Virus record (IMG/VR): IMGVR_UViG_3300032296_001844
Coordinates: 1 to 25,960 of that record
Direction: 5' to 3' (one strand)
Length of the DNA: 25,960 nucleotides
Source: a virus
A program made the position numbers and the translations under genes. The number at the start of each line of letters is the position of its first letter. The first letter of the stretch is position 1. The notes beneath the pieces are model-generated. The model had not been told where the DNA came from, ran no database searches, and saw only the letters and a program-made list of their open reading frames with translations. Positions 5,063 through 11,656 of this stretch are shown here, piece after piece.

Positions 5063-6015
5063 TGCTCTATCACCAAGGCTACAACTCGGCTCGCATAAAG
5101 CCGATATTAAACTATGCTCAAGCAAAGGAACGCTATGACAAGGTAGTCCCAATCAGGGGTAGAGATAATGTCCGACCCTTGGGTGACAAGCGACGCTATT
5201 GTTGGGTAAATATTGTCAAAAAGACAGTCAGTATAGAGTCTGCGGATCACCCACTAGGTCAGTTCGCAGAAGTGTATTCGTGTGCTATCTACGGCAGGGA
5301 TATTATTGACTTCTACCCTAGTGGCGACATAGTGTTCCATGGTGAATCCTATCGGGGTGTATCGGTGATGAACATGGTCACCTATGCTCTGAATGGGCTA
5401 GCCCAAATTGGTTCAATGCGGGGCAAGTGGTATTTCGTCAACAAGAAAGGTCAGAGTTTTGTAATCCACAATGACAAGCCGACAACCTTTAGTCTTGTTG
5501 ATGGCGACTACCAACCATCTCTAAACGACAAAGAATATATTTACAGACTTAATCGTAAAGAGATGAACGGCTTGCGTAAGCAACACAAGAAGTTCCTTGA
5601 CTATGCTTGCACCGCATTGGGTATGGACGATAACCTAGGTGATTCTGATGGGTTGCAAAAGATTAAAGAGTATCTAAAGCTAAAGCAAACTGAGCTTATA
5701 CCTGCTTTTAATTGGAATAGCAAACCTGATTTCAAAGGCAATCGAACAATCATTATTAAAGCATTGGATGATTTTAATGAATCTGGGGATTTGGAGTTAG
5801 CTTACAACCTGATGCAACTACTTGCTAGATCAGCAGGCAGATACAGCTATCGGACTAGCCAAACTCATTGCTCGCCACGAGAATTAAAGAAGTTTTTTGA
5901 CGAGTTCCTAAAGCATCACTTCAGGGATAAGTTGTTTGTAAAAGAAGAAGTAGAAGTAGGTAAAGCGTTTCATGATTCAAATAAGAAGTATGTGTTATCA
6001 GAGCGGTATGAGTAG
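5062..6015 (+). CDS. Hypothetical phage protein
   Basis: 317 residues from the ATG at 5062 (AAGGGGGG upstream, TAATG overlap with the 4520 gene). A 40-residue longer form would overlap that gene out of frame and is rejected. The N-terminal two thirds is mixed beta/alpha with many aromatic residues (YCWVNIVKKTVS, DIVFHGESYRGVSVMNMVTYALNG, GKWYFVNKKGQSFVIHN). The C-terminal third is helical and charged. No catalytic motif is seen. Similar proteins occur in phages as unknowns in my recollection, without a specific family. It ends against copy 7 of the 29-bp element. Confidence 0.75.
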   Translation: MLYHQGYNSARIKPILNYAQAKERYDKVVPIRGRDNVRPLGDKRRYCWVNIVKKTVSIESADHPLGQFAEVYSCAIYGRDIIDFYPSGDIVFHGESYRGVSVMNMVTYALNGLAQIGSMRGKWYFVNKKGQSFVIHNDKPTTFSLVDGDYQPSLNDKEYIYRLNRKEMNGLRKQHKKFLDYACTALGMDDNLGDSDGLQKIKEYLKLKQTELIPAFNWNSKPDFKGNRTIIIKALDDFNESGDLELAYNLMQLLARSAGRYSYRTSQTHCSPRELKKFFDEFLKHHFRDKLFVKEEVEVGKAFHDSNKKYVLSERYE

Positions 6016-6043
6016 GACAAAGTGTCACAACGACACTATGTCT
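6015..6043. repeat. 29-bp palindromic element, copy 7
   Basis: GGACAAAGTGTC, spacer ACAAC, GACACTATGTCT. It shares one base with the TAG stop of the upstream gene and lies before the AAGGAA ribosome site of the AAA+ ATPase gene. Confidence 0.9.
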
Positions 6044-6074
6044 TTAATTAAATATAACCTTAAGGAAATTAAAA

Positions 6075-7169
6075 ATGGCTGAAGTATTGTTAAGTAAATC
6101 CGCAACCCTCAAAGAAGCAGAAGATATGATCGTTGCATTGGGTGGTGAAGGAACAATTCACTTGATGGGTGAGATGGGTGTGGGCAAGACCTCAATGCAC
6201 AAGAACATTGTGGCACGCACAGGCTATCGTGGTGTGTATATCGACGCACCAAACATTGAGTTGGGTGAGTTGGGTGTGCCTATCCCTGATCATGCTACCA
6301 AGACTACTCGCATCTATCCAAATGAGATGTGGGGTTTTCATCTTAGCGAACCACTCGTTATCTTTATCGACGAGATAACCAAAGCACCATTGGGTGTGCA
6401 GAATATGTTGCACCCTATGCTTAATCACCCAAGGCAAGTTATGGGTATCCCATTGCACAAGGATACGATAGTCGTAACGGCTGGTAATTACAGCACGGAC
6501 GGGGTCAATGATGTAATGCGTTCCCATACACGCAATCGTGTCAGCGTTGTTCACATCAAGAAACCATCCGCAGGCTTTAATGCCGACGGGTCTATCGAGC
6601 CACATTCATGGGGCGAGTGGGCAATCAAGAACGATATCGTTGCTGAGATTCTAGCGTGGGTTAAACAGAACCCCCAAGTTCTAGCCACATACCTAGACTC
6701 ATCACAGGCAGGCAACCGCCATATCTTTCAACCGAAAGAACCACAGAAGGCTTTTGTCAGCCCTCGTTCCCTTGAGAGAGCATCAAATATTCTTAAGATC
6801 CGTGGCTCTTCAACCACTAATGCAATCCTTTGTGCATTGGAAGGCACTATCGGTGCTTACTCTGCTCGTGAGTTGATGTCTTTCGTTGATGTTGCAGACT
6901 CTTTGCCTTCATGGGAAGAAATCTGTAAGAACCCCAAGACTGCTCAAGTTCCAACAAGTCCCGCCGCCTTGTGTTTGCTAGCCTTCTCAGCAGTTCAGCG
7001 TGTTGACAGAGAAACAATCAATAAGTTCTTTGAGTATCTCAAGCGGACTCCAAAAGAGTTGCAGTCTGTATTCTGCTTGACGGGTATGAAGAACGACGAC
7101 AAGAAGAAGATGTTCTTGACAAGTCAGTCCTTTGTGGATTGGATGCGTGAGAATCAATACTTGTTTTAA
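6075..7169 (+). CDS. AAA+ ATPase, MoxR-like
   Basis: 364 residues. Walker A is GEMGVGKT (32-39), Walker B LVIFIDE (94-100), sensor-1-like AGN (136-138), followed by MRSHTRNR (148-155) with candidate arginine fingers. The order and spacing fit MoxR-type AAA+ proteins, which form rings that remodel protein complexes and work with a VWA-domain partner (as in RavA-ViaA or NorQ-NorD). The VWA partner is encoded two genes downstream (7501-8700), which strongly supports the assignment. The C-terminal half (about 200-364) is helical, a likely lid and oligomer interface. AAGGAA precedes the ATG and copy 7 of the 29-bp element lies in the gap. The target is unknown: virion assembly, host complexes or replication are all possible. 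Confidence 0.88.
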   Translation: MAEVLLSKSATLKEAEDMIVALGGEGTIHLMGEMGVGKTSMHKNIVARTGYRGVYIDAPNIELGELGVPIPDHATKTTRIYPNEMWGFHLSEPLVIFIDEITKAPLGVQNMLHPMLNHPRQVMGIPLHKDTIVVTAGNYSTDGVNDVMRSHTRNRVSVVHIKKPSAGFNADGSIEPHSWGEWAIKNDIVAEILAWVKQNPQVLATYLDSSQAGNRHIFQPKEPQKAFVSPRSLERASNILKIRGSSTTNAILCALEGTIGAYSARELMSFVDVADSLPSWEEICKNPKTAQVPTSPAALCLLAFSAVQRVDRETINKFFEYLKRTPKELQSVFCLTGMKNDDKKKMFLTSQSFVDWMRENQYLF

Positions 7170-7170
7170 C

Positions 7171-7199
7171 CGACAGAGTGTCATGGTGACACTTTGTCT
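7171..7199. repeat. 29-bp palindromic element, copy 8
   Basis: CGACAGAGTGTC, spacer ATGGT, GACACTTTGTCT. It lies between the ATPase stop and the TAGGAG site of the 7217 gene. The following CAACCTAGGAGAT string is the same as after copy 5. Confidence 0.88.
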
Positions 7200-7216
7200 C
7201 AACCTAGGAGATACAC

Positions 7217-7513
7217 ATGGATGTAAAAGCAATTAGTGCAGAAGAAGTAGATGAACGGCAAAAGCAATTGAAATACATTGCCGACACTCTTGGTTCTTAC
7301 TTTGAGAAAGAGGACATGGAAGTGGGTATGGTTATGTCAGTATTGTTTACCATGCTCATCAACACCATGCTAGGGCACGCTAATGTGCCACCGCATGAGG
7401 CTATCCGACTCTTTACTCAAGCAGTATGTGACTATGTAGAGCAAGCCGAAGAAGATGAAGAATTAAATATTGAAGTTAAACCTAACGAGGAGAAAATGCA
7501 ATGGCTCAACTAA
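7217..7513 (+). CDS. Small acidic protein between ATPase and VWA genes
   Basis: 98 residues. TAGGAG precedes the ATG. Helical, beginning with KAISAEEVDERQKQLKYIADTLG, with a moderately hydrophobic middle (GMVMSVLFTMLINTMLGHA) and a strongly acidic C-terminus. It overlaps the VWA gene by 13 nt, so the two are likely made together. Its place between the ATPase and VWA genes suggests an adaptor or regulator of that complex, by context only. No family recognised. Confidence 0.72.
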   Translation: MDVKAISAEEVDERQKQLKYIADTLGSYFEKEDMEVGMVMSVLFTMLINTMLGHANVPPHEAIRLFTQAVCDYVEQAEEDEELNIEVKPNEEKMQWLN

Positions 7514-8700
7514 CAGCAGAGCAACGGATCGAACGAATCCATGTGCAACTAATGAAACACCCAAGCTTTTGTTTGTTCTCAGGCTTGTTCATGATTGGCA
7601 AGGTCGAAGTTAAAGACAAGACTTTTAGTGGCACGGCTCACACCAATGGTGTTGATGTGACCTACGACCGAAGGTTTGTCGATAGCTTGAACGACAAGCA
7701 ACTAGCCTTTCTTATCTTGCATGAGAATATGCACAAGGCTTATCGTCACTTGGTAGTGTGGCAACCTTTGCGTAAGAGGAACGCACAACTAGCTAACATG
7801 GCTTGCGACTATGTTATCAATCTGCAAATCAAAGACTATGACCCCGACAATAAAATGACGGACTTCCCAACCGACGCAAATGGTAATGTGCTAGGTCTTA
7901 TTGATGAACGCTTTCGTGGTATGGACTCAGGGCAAGTATTCAAAATCCTTGAAGAAGAACAACAAGGCGGTGGTGGTGGCGGTGGTGGTAAAGACCCCTT
8001 GGACGGACACGACTGGGAAGAAGCCCAAAGTATGTCTGAGCAGGAGAAGGAAGAAGTCGCCAAAGAAGTAGAGCAAGCTTTGCGTCAAGGCTCTATGCTC
8101 GTGGGTAAGATGGGCGGTAATGTATCTCGTGAGATTGACGAAATGCTAGTGCCAAAGGTTAATTGGCGAGAAGCCCTGCGTGATTTTGTCAAGACTGCCA
8201 TGCAAGGCAAGGACAAGACTACATGGAAACGACTGCATAAGCGGTATCTTGCCTCGGACTTAATCATGCCGTCATCTTACTCTGACAAGGTAGGTGGTAT
8301 TGCGATTGGCATTGACACATCAGGCTCTATCGGGACTGAGGAGTTGACGCAGTTCTTATCTGAGGTGAAGTCTATCTGTGATGAGGTCAGCCCTGAAGTT
8401 ATCGACATCTTGTATTGGGATACCCATGTGGCATCACGAGAAACTTATCGGGACAATGAACTTGCGGGTTTGATTGAAACTACCAAGCCTGCGGGTGGCG
8501 GTGGGACTGAGCCTGCCTGTGTGCCTAAGTTCATGAGAAAGCACGACATGAAACCTGAGTGCCTAATCATGCTGACCGACGGATACATTGGATATCAAAG
8601 CCCAAGCGACTGGACTATTGAGTCACCTGTCTTATGGTGCATCAAAGGCAATCGTAATTTTAGTGAAGCAGTAGTAGGCAAAATCGTTCATGTTGAATAA
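7501..8700 (+). CDS. VWA-domain protein with HExxH metallopeptidase-like domain (DUF2201 type)
   Basis: 399 residues. The N-terminal domain has LILHENMHKAYRH, where HENMH (74-78) is an HExxH zinc-binding signature. This matches the putative metallopeptidase part of the DUF2201 family. A flexible linker with eight Gly (156-163) follows. The C-terminal domain is VWA-like with an intact metal-ion site: DTSGS (272-276), a Thr in GGGGTEP (about 335) and LTDG with Asp360. In known systems VWA proteins pair with MoxR ATPases, here at 6075-7169. The peptidase activity is predicted, not certain, as many DUF2201 members are not characterised. GAGGAG lies upstream of the ATG at 7501. It could be a host- or capsid-directed remodelling factor. 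Confidence 0.85.
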   Translation: MAQLTAEQRIERIHVQLMKHPSFCLFSGLFMIGKVEVKDKTFSGTAHTNGVDVTYDRRFVDSLNDKQLAFLILHENMHKAYRHLVVWQPLRKRNAQLANMACDYVINLQIKDYDPDNKMTDFPTDANGNVLGLIDERFRGMDSGQVFKILEEEQQGGGGGGGGKDPLDGHDWEEAQSMSEQEKEEVAKEVEQALRQGSMLVGKMGGNVSREIDEMLVPKVNWREALRDFVKTAMQGKDKTTWKRLHKRYLASDLIMPSSYSDKVGGIAIGIDTSGSIGTEELTQFLSEVKSICDEVSPEVIDILYWDTHVASRETYRDNELAGLIETTKPAGGGGTEPACVPKFMRKHDMKPECLIMLTDGYIGYQSPSDWTIESPVLWCIKGNRNFSEAVVGKIVHVE

Positions 8701-8709
8701 GGAGAAATC

Positions 8710-8916
8710 ATGACCACGCAAATACCAAAAGGTCGTAGTAAAGATGGCAAGATAAATGTAAGCCTCAACCCTGAAACAGTTGAAATGCTTATAGAAGTAA
8801 AAGATGAGATAAGCGAAATGCTAGGGTTTAACTTAACCTATTCTCACGCAATACAACATCTTGTTAAGTTTTACACAGACAGTGATTTTTACAAACAAAG
8901 ACAAAGTGTCAAGTAG
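8710..8916 (+). CDS. Ribbon-helix-helix-like small protein
   Basis: 68 residues, AAGGAG 6-7 nt before the ATG. GKINVSLNPETVEMLIEVKDEISEML, then YSHAIQHLVKFY, fits the strand-helix-helix layout of CopG/Arc-type ribbon-helix-helix repressors (strand about 14-20, helix A 22-38, helix B 45-55). Such dimers bind palindromic DNA. The gene ends inside copy 9 of the 29-bp element (RQSVK and the stop are encoded by it), so this is the most natural candidate for a protein that binds these elements, including a copy at its own end. That link is inference. It could also be an antitoxin-like relic, but no toxin is seen next to it. Confidence 0.68.
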   Translation: MTTQIPKGRSKDGKINVSLNPETVEMLIEVKDEISEMLGFNLTYSHAIQHLVKFYTDSDFYKQRQSVK

Positions 8917-8927
8917 ACACTATGTCC
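8899..8927. repeat. 29-bp palindromic element, copy 9
   Basis: AGACAAAGTGTC, spacer AAGTA, GACACTATGTCC. It overlaps the end and stop codon (8914-8916) of the 8710-8916 gene in a different reading frame from copy 5. It is followed by CCAATCCTAAAGGAAA and the 8947 start. Confidence 0.88.
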
Positions 8928-8946
8928 CAATCCTAAAGGAAACCAA

Positions 8947-9843
8947 ATGAATAACTCAATCAGTATTGCATCATCAGCCATGCTAGTCGAACTAAGTATC
9001 AGCAGTTGGACTGCACGCAAGTTGGATAAGAAGGTATCTGCCGAGGTAGATAATGCGAAGAATACCAAAGTGTCCACAGTCAATGTGAACAAGAACCTGA
9101 TGGCAGGCACAGGTGTGTTGGAGTCAATCCTCAAATACGCATCGGGTGCTAGAACATGGCACTTGTCACAAACTCTACCTTGGTCTGACAACGGCTCACG
9201 CTTGATCCCCATGTCTAACTTCATAACATACAAGGAACAGTTGAATGTATTGGAGAACAACTACATGGCATTGGTCGATAAGTTCATCGACTCGTATCCG
9301 AACCTAGTGATCGCTGCGGCTTTTCAGTTGGGCGATTTGTTTGACAGGGCAGAGTATCCCGAAGTCCATACGCTGAGAAACAGATTCAAGTTCTCGTATA
9401 ACTTCTTCCCTGTGCCGACTGCGGGTGACTTCCGTATTGATATTAACGAAGAAGCTAAGGCGGAAATAATCGCAAACTGTGACACGGCATACCAAGAGCG
9501 TCTTAACAACGCAATGCGTGATGCTTGGGCTAGGTTGCATGACTGCCTTACCCGCATGAGCGACCGACTTCAATACGACGAGGTTCCAAGCGACGACCCT
9601 CTTACCCACGGGACTGTGCTAAAGCCACGCATATTCCGTGACTCGCTAATGGATAACGCTACCGAGCTTATCAATATGTTGAAGCACTTGAACATCACCC
9701 AAGACCCCAAGCTAGAGTTGGCTCGTGCTGAACTTGAGGCGACTATCAAGGGCTACGATGTATCGGACTTGCGTGAATCGTTTACTGCTCGTGAGGCAGT
9801 CAAGCAAAAGGTTGACTCAATCCTAGCTAAATTTAACTTCTAA
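8947..9843 (+). CDS. Possible DUF3150-type protein
   Basis: 298 residues, AAAGGA upstream. The protein starts with a Leu/Ser-rich strand region (AMLVELSISSWTARKLDKKVSAEV), followed by a long helical part with YMALVDKFIDSYPNLV and a C-terminal helix-rich region. Its length, N-terminal pattern (LVELSISSWTARK) and place beside a MoxR ATPase and VWA protein remind me of DUF3150 proteins, which often accompany such ATPases in phages. I cannot confirm this by alignment. No catalytic motif. It overlaps nothing and lies 8 bp before the next gene. Confidence 0.6.
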   Translation: MNNSISIASSAMLVELSISSWTARKLDKKVSAEVDNAKNTKVSTVNVNKNLMAGTGVLESILKYASGARTWHLSQTLPWSDNGSRLIPMSNFITYKEQLNVLENNYMALVDKFIDSYPNLVIAAAFQLGDLFDRAEYPEVHTLRNRFKFSYNFFPVPTAGDFRIDINEEAKAEIIANCDTAYQERLNNAMRDAWARLHDCLTRMSDRLQYDEVPSDDPLTHGTVLKPRIFRDSLMDNATELINMLKHLNITQDPKLELARAELEATIKGYDVSDLRESFTAREAVKQKVDSILAKFNF

Positions 9844-9851
9844 GGAAATGT

Positions 9852-10742
9852 ATGACTGGCATAATTAAAATTGACAGGTCTAACTTGTCTACTAAAAATA
9901 AGGACTTAGAGTTGTCACCTAGGCTCGAGCAGTTTCTAGCACAGGTGCAATTAGTAAGACCTCTGTTTAGTTTTGTAGCTTGTGATGACAATGGGCATTA
10001 TATAGAAACAACTTACACGCACAAAGAAGGCGGAACTGATTTTGAAGAAAAGACTGTATTGAGAGGAGTCAAAGTCTTTGAAGATGGCGAAGAACTTGGG
10101 TCTTTGTTTGGGCAAAAGGACACCTACGAAATAAAAAGTTTTCGTATTAACAAAATGCGAGGCGACGAGAACACCACCTCAACTTGTAATATTAAAGTTG
10201 CCCTACGCAAAGTTAAAAAGTTATTTGTTGGTAGAGCAGACGAAGAACTGATCAACGATATTGTAAATAGAGTTAGCACTAAGATTACTAATTTACATGG
10301 CGAAAATCATAATGAAGTTCGATGGTCTTTTGACGACGATGGCGAGGGTATAAACTATGCTCTACTAGCACATCTTGCTAGGTGCAAAGGAGAAGACACA
10401 ATAACTTTGACATCAATGCCTACTTCAATCAAAGATCAGAAGAAACATACAAACGCTTGTGCTAACTATTATGAAAGCAAAGAGTTGCAAGATTTGCTCA
10501 ATAACGCTAAAGGGTATGGTGCAACATTGCGTCCTGATGGTGCATATGTTATTTATAACTACGCTGCCAAAACGCTCGCTAGGTATAAAGACTTTACGGA
10601 TATGCCGATTGACTTCCAAACAAAGCTAGGTGTGTTCAAGCTACTTCAGTCTGGTGAGATATGCTCTTTTGGTGTGATGTTTAAACCCGAGCACTACGAG
10701 GCACAGAAGCATCCAAACACTTACTTCTACCTTAAAGAGTAA
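9852..10742 (+). CDS. Hypothetical phage protein
   Basis: 296 residues, AAGGAA upstream of the ATG. Mixed alpha/beta, hydrophilic, with a middle containing HGENHNEVRWSFDDDGEGINYALLAHLARCKGED and a C-terminal beta-rich segment (GAYVIYNYAAKTLARYKD). No known domain or catalytic signature is recognised. It is the last gene of the MoxR/VWA operon and is followed by a structured RNA-like segment and a strong terminator, so it is probably co-transcribed with that group and may act with it. Confidence 0.72.
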   Translation: MTGIIKIDRSNLSTKNKDLELSPRLEQFLAQVQLVRPLFSFVACDDNGHYIETTYTHKEGGTDFEEKTVLRGVKVFEDGEELGSLFGQKDTYEIKSFRINKMRGDENTTSTCNIKVALRKVKKLFVGRADEELINDIVNRVSTKITNLHGENHNEVRWSFDDDGEGINYALLAHLARCKGEDTITLTSMPTSIKDQKKHTNACANYYESKELQDLLNNAKGYGATLRPDGAYVIYNYAAKTLARYKDFTDMPIDFQTKLGVFKLLQSGEICSFGVMFKPEHYEAQKHPNTYFYLKE

Positions 10743-10761
10743 TATAGATATTGTATTTCCG

Positions 10762-10862
10762 ATGGTTGTTCTTGCTAGCCTAGTAGATGTAATGCAAGTC
10801 AAGGCGTAAGCCAACAATCTCCCAATACCGCAAGTGGGATGCGGAATCTACTTAGCCTACAC
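10762..10862 (+). ncRNA. Candidate structured RNA or 3' leader element with pseudoknot
   Basis: The non-coding segment has several nested pairings: GGTTGTT (10764-10770) with AACAATC (10813-10819), one G-U; CTTGC (10771-10775) with GCAAG (10794-10798); GGC-GTAA-GCC (10803-10812), a GNRA-type loop; CCGC (10828-10831) with GCGG (10841-10844). AGTAGAT in the first hairpin loop (10782-10788) is perfectly complementary to ATCTACT (10846-10852), a possible pseudoknot. A terminator follows immediately. I recognise no Rfam family. It may be a small RNA, a riboswitch-like element or mRNA-end structure. Confidence 0.45.
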
Positions 10863-10863
10863 C

Positions 10864-10888
10864 AAGCCACCTTCGGGTGGCTTTTTTT
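10864..10888 (+). terminator. Strong intrinsic terminator
   Basis: AAGCCACC-TTCG-GGTGGCTT, an 8-bp stem with a stable UUCG loop, with a run of seven T from 10882. It ends the MoxR/VWA operon. Confidence 0.93.
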
Positions 10889-10891
10889 ATG

Positions 10892-10920
10892 GGACAAAGT
10901 GTCACAACGACACTATGTCC
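10892..10920. repeat. 29-bp palindromic element, copy 10
   Basis: GGACAAAGTGTC, spacer ACAAC, GACACTATGTCC, the consensus form and the last copy in the window. It lies after the terminator and about 31 bp upstream of the -35 of promoter P3, so it is not in an mRNA leader. This favours a role at the DNA level for this copy. Confidence 0.9.
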
Positions 10921-10950
10921 TACCCTCGGGTTTGTCCTAATAAAAATAGT

Positions 10951-10978
10951 TTGCAAAACTGTAATTAAGGACTATACT
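10951..10978 (+). promoter_or_regulatory. Sigma70-type promoter P3 for the nuclease/polymerase operon
   Basis: TTGCAA (10951-10956), 16-bp spacer, TATACT (10973-10978). It lies between the terminator and the VRR-NUC gene. Upstream GGGTTTGTCC (10928-10937) is the complement of GGACAAACCC at 1650-1659. Confidence 0.72.
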
Positions 10979-11012
10979 ATGTCAATAATTACATAAAAGG
11001 AAGTCAAAACCC

Positions 11013-11318
11013 ATGACCACACCTGAGTCCAAGGTAAAGAATGCCGTCGTCAAAATACTCAAAGACTACGGAGTCTACTACTTTTTCCCCGCCACACACG
11101 GCTATGGTCGTAGTGGTGTGCCCGATATCATATGTTGCTACATGGGCGAGTTCATCGCCATCGAGTGTAAAGCAGGCAACGGAAAACTTACTGCATTGCA
11201 AGAGCGAGAACTGCTACGCATAAGGCGAGCGGGCGGTCAATCCTTTATGGTCAACGAGGATTTGCTCGACGACTTGAAATTATATTTTGCGTCCTTTGAT
11301 GAAGAGGGGCGGGGTTGA
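11013..11318 (+). CDS. VRR-NUC domain nuclease
   Basis: 101 residues. AAAAGGAAG lies 9 nt before the ATG. The sequence follows the stand-alone VRR-NUC fold (PD-(D/E)XK superfamily): N-terminal ESKVKNAVVKILKDYG helix, then GRSGVPDII with Asp38, IAIECK with Glu51 and Lys53, and a downstream helix with Gln63 (TALQERELLRIRRAGG). All key residues are present. Such small phage VRR-NUC proteins are predicted structure-specific endonucleases acting in recombination or replication repair. First gene of the operon that includes the DNA polymerase, consistent with a DNA-processing role. The exact substrate is unknown. Confidence 0.9.
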   Translation: MTTPESKVKNAVVKILKDYGVYYFFPATHGYGRSGVPDIICCYMGEFIAIECKAGNGKLTALQERELLRIRRAGGQSFMVNEDLLDDLKLYFASFDEEGRG

Positions 11319-11320
11319 TT

Positions 11321-11656
11321 ATGCCACCAGTTCTCCATCGTCTTCACCCTAGCCATTTGCTCAAATATTTTTGCCACGACCAAGTAAAACTTTTGCTTGA
11401 ACGTATGGACAGCCATCCCCGAGAGTTTATTTACGATAGAAAATGGGACTATTTTTTACCACCATCACTAAAAGATATTTTAAATGTAGAACTTAGAATG
11501 TATGGACACTTTACATTAGTAGAAAAATTAGCCGTTTATCTCAAATTTAAACGTTACGTTGTAGAAATAGCAAGACCTTTTGCTTACGGACAAATACTTG
11601 AAATCATGATTGATGAAGATCATAAGACAGAGCCGTTTGTTGGGGAAATTAAGTGA
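11321..11656 (+). CDS. Hypothetical protein upstream of DNA polymerase
   Basis: 111 residues from the ATG at 11321. A TTG at 11315 that overlaps the upstream stop is an alternative start, two residues longer, and has a better-spaced GAGGGG site. The protein is rich in His, Leu and aromatic residues (LHRLHPSHLLKYFCHDQVKLLLERM) with a conserved-looking KWDYFLPPSLKDIL centre. No domain recognised. It overlaps the polymerase gene by GTGA, so it is coupled to it and may be a small polymerase accessory, by context only. Confidence 0.7.
   Translation: MPPVLHRLHPSHLLKYFCHDQVKLLLERMDSHPREFIYDRKWDYFLPPSLKDILNVELRMYGHFTLVEKLAVYLKFKRYVVEIARPFAYGQILEIMIDEDHKTEPFVGEIK

Noticed and set aside
7836-8063. Pro-rich 75-codon frame on the - strand
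   Set aside because: It is the antisense of the glycine linker in the VWA protein gene.
1569-10920. 29-bp elements considered as a CRISPR array
   Set aside because: The copies are dispersed by hundreds to thousands of bases between genes, with no spacers of equal length.
1569-10920. 29-bp elements considered as attachment or transposon ends
   Set aside because: They are ten in number, with no target duplication or transposase gene, and their place before genes fits regulation better.
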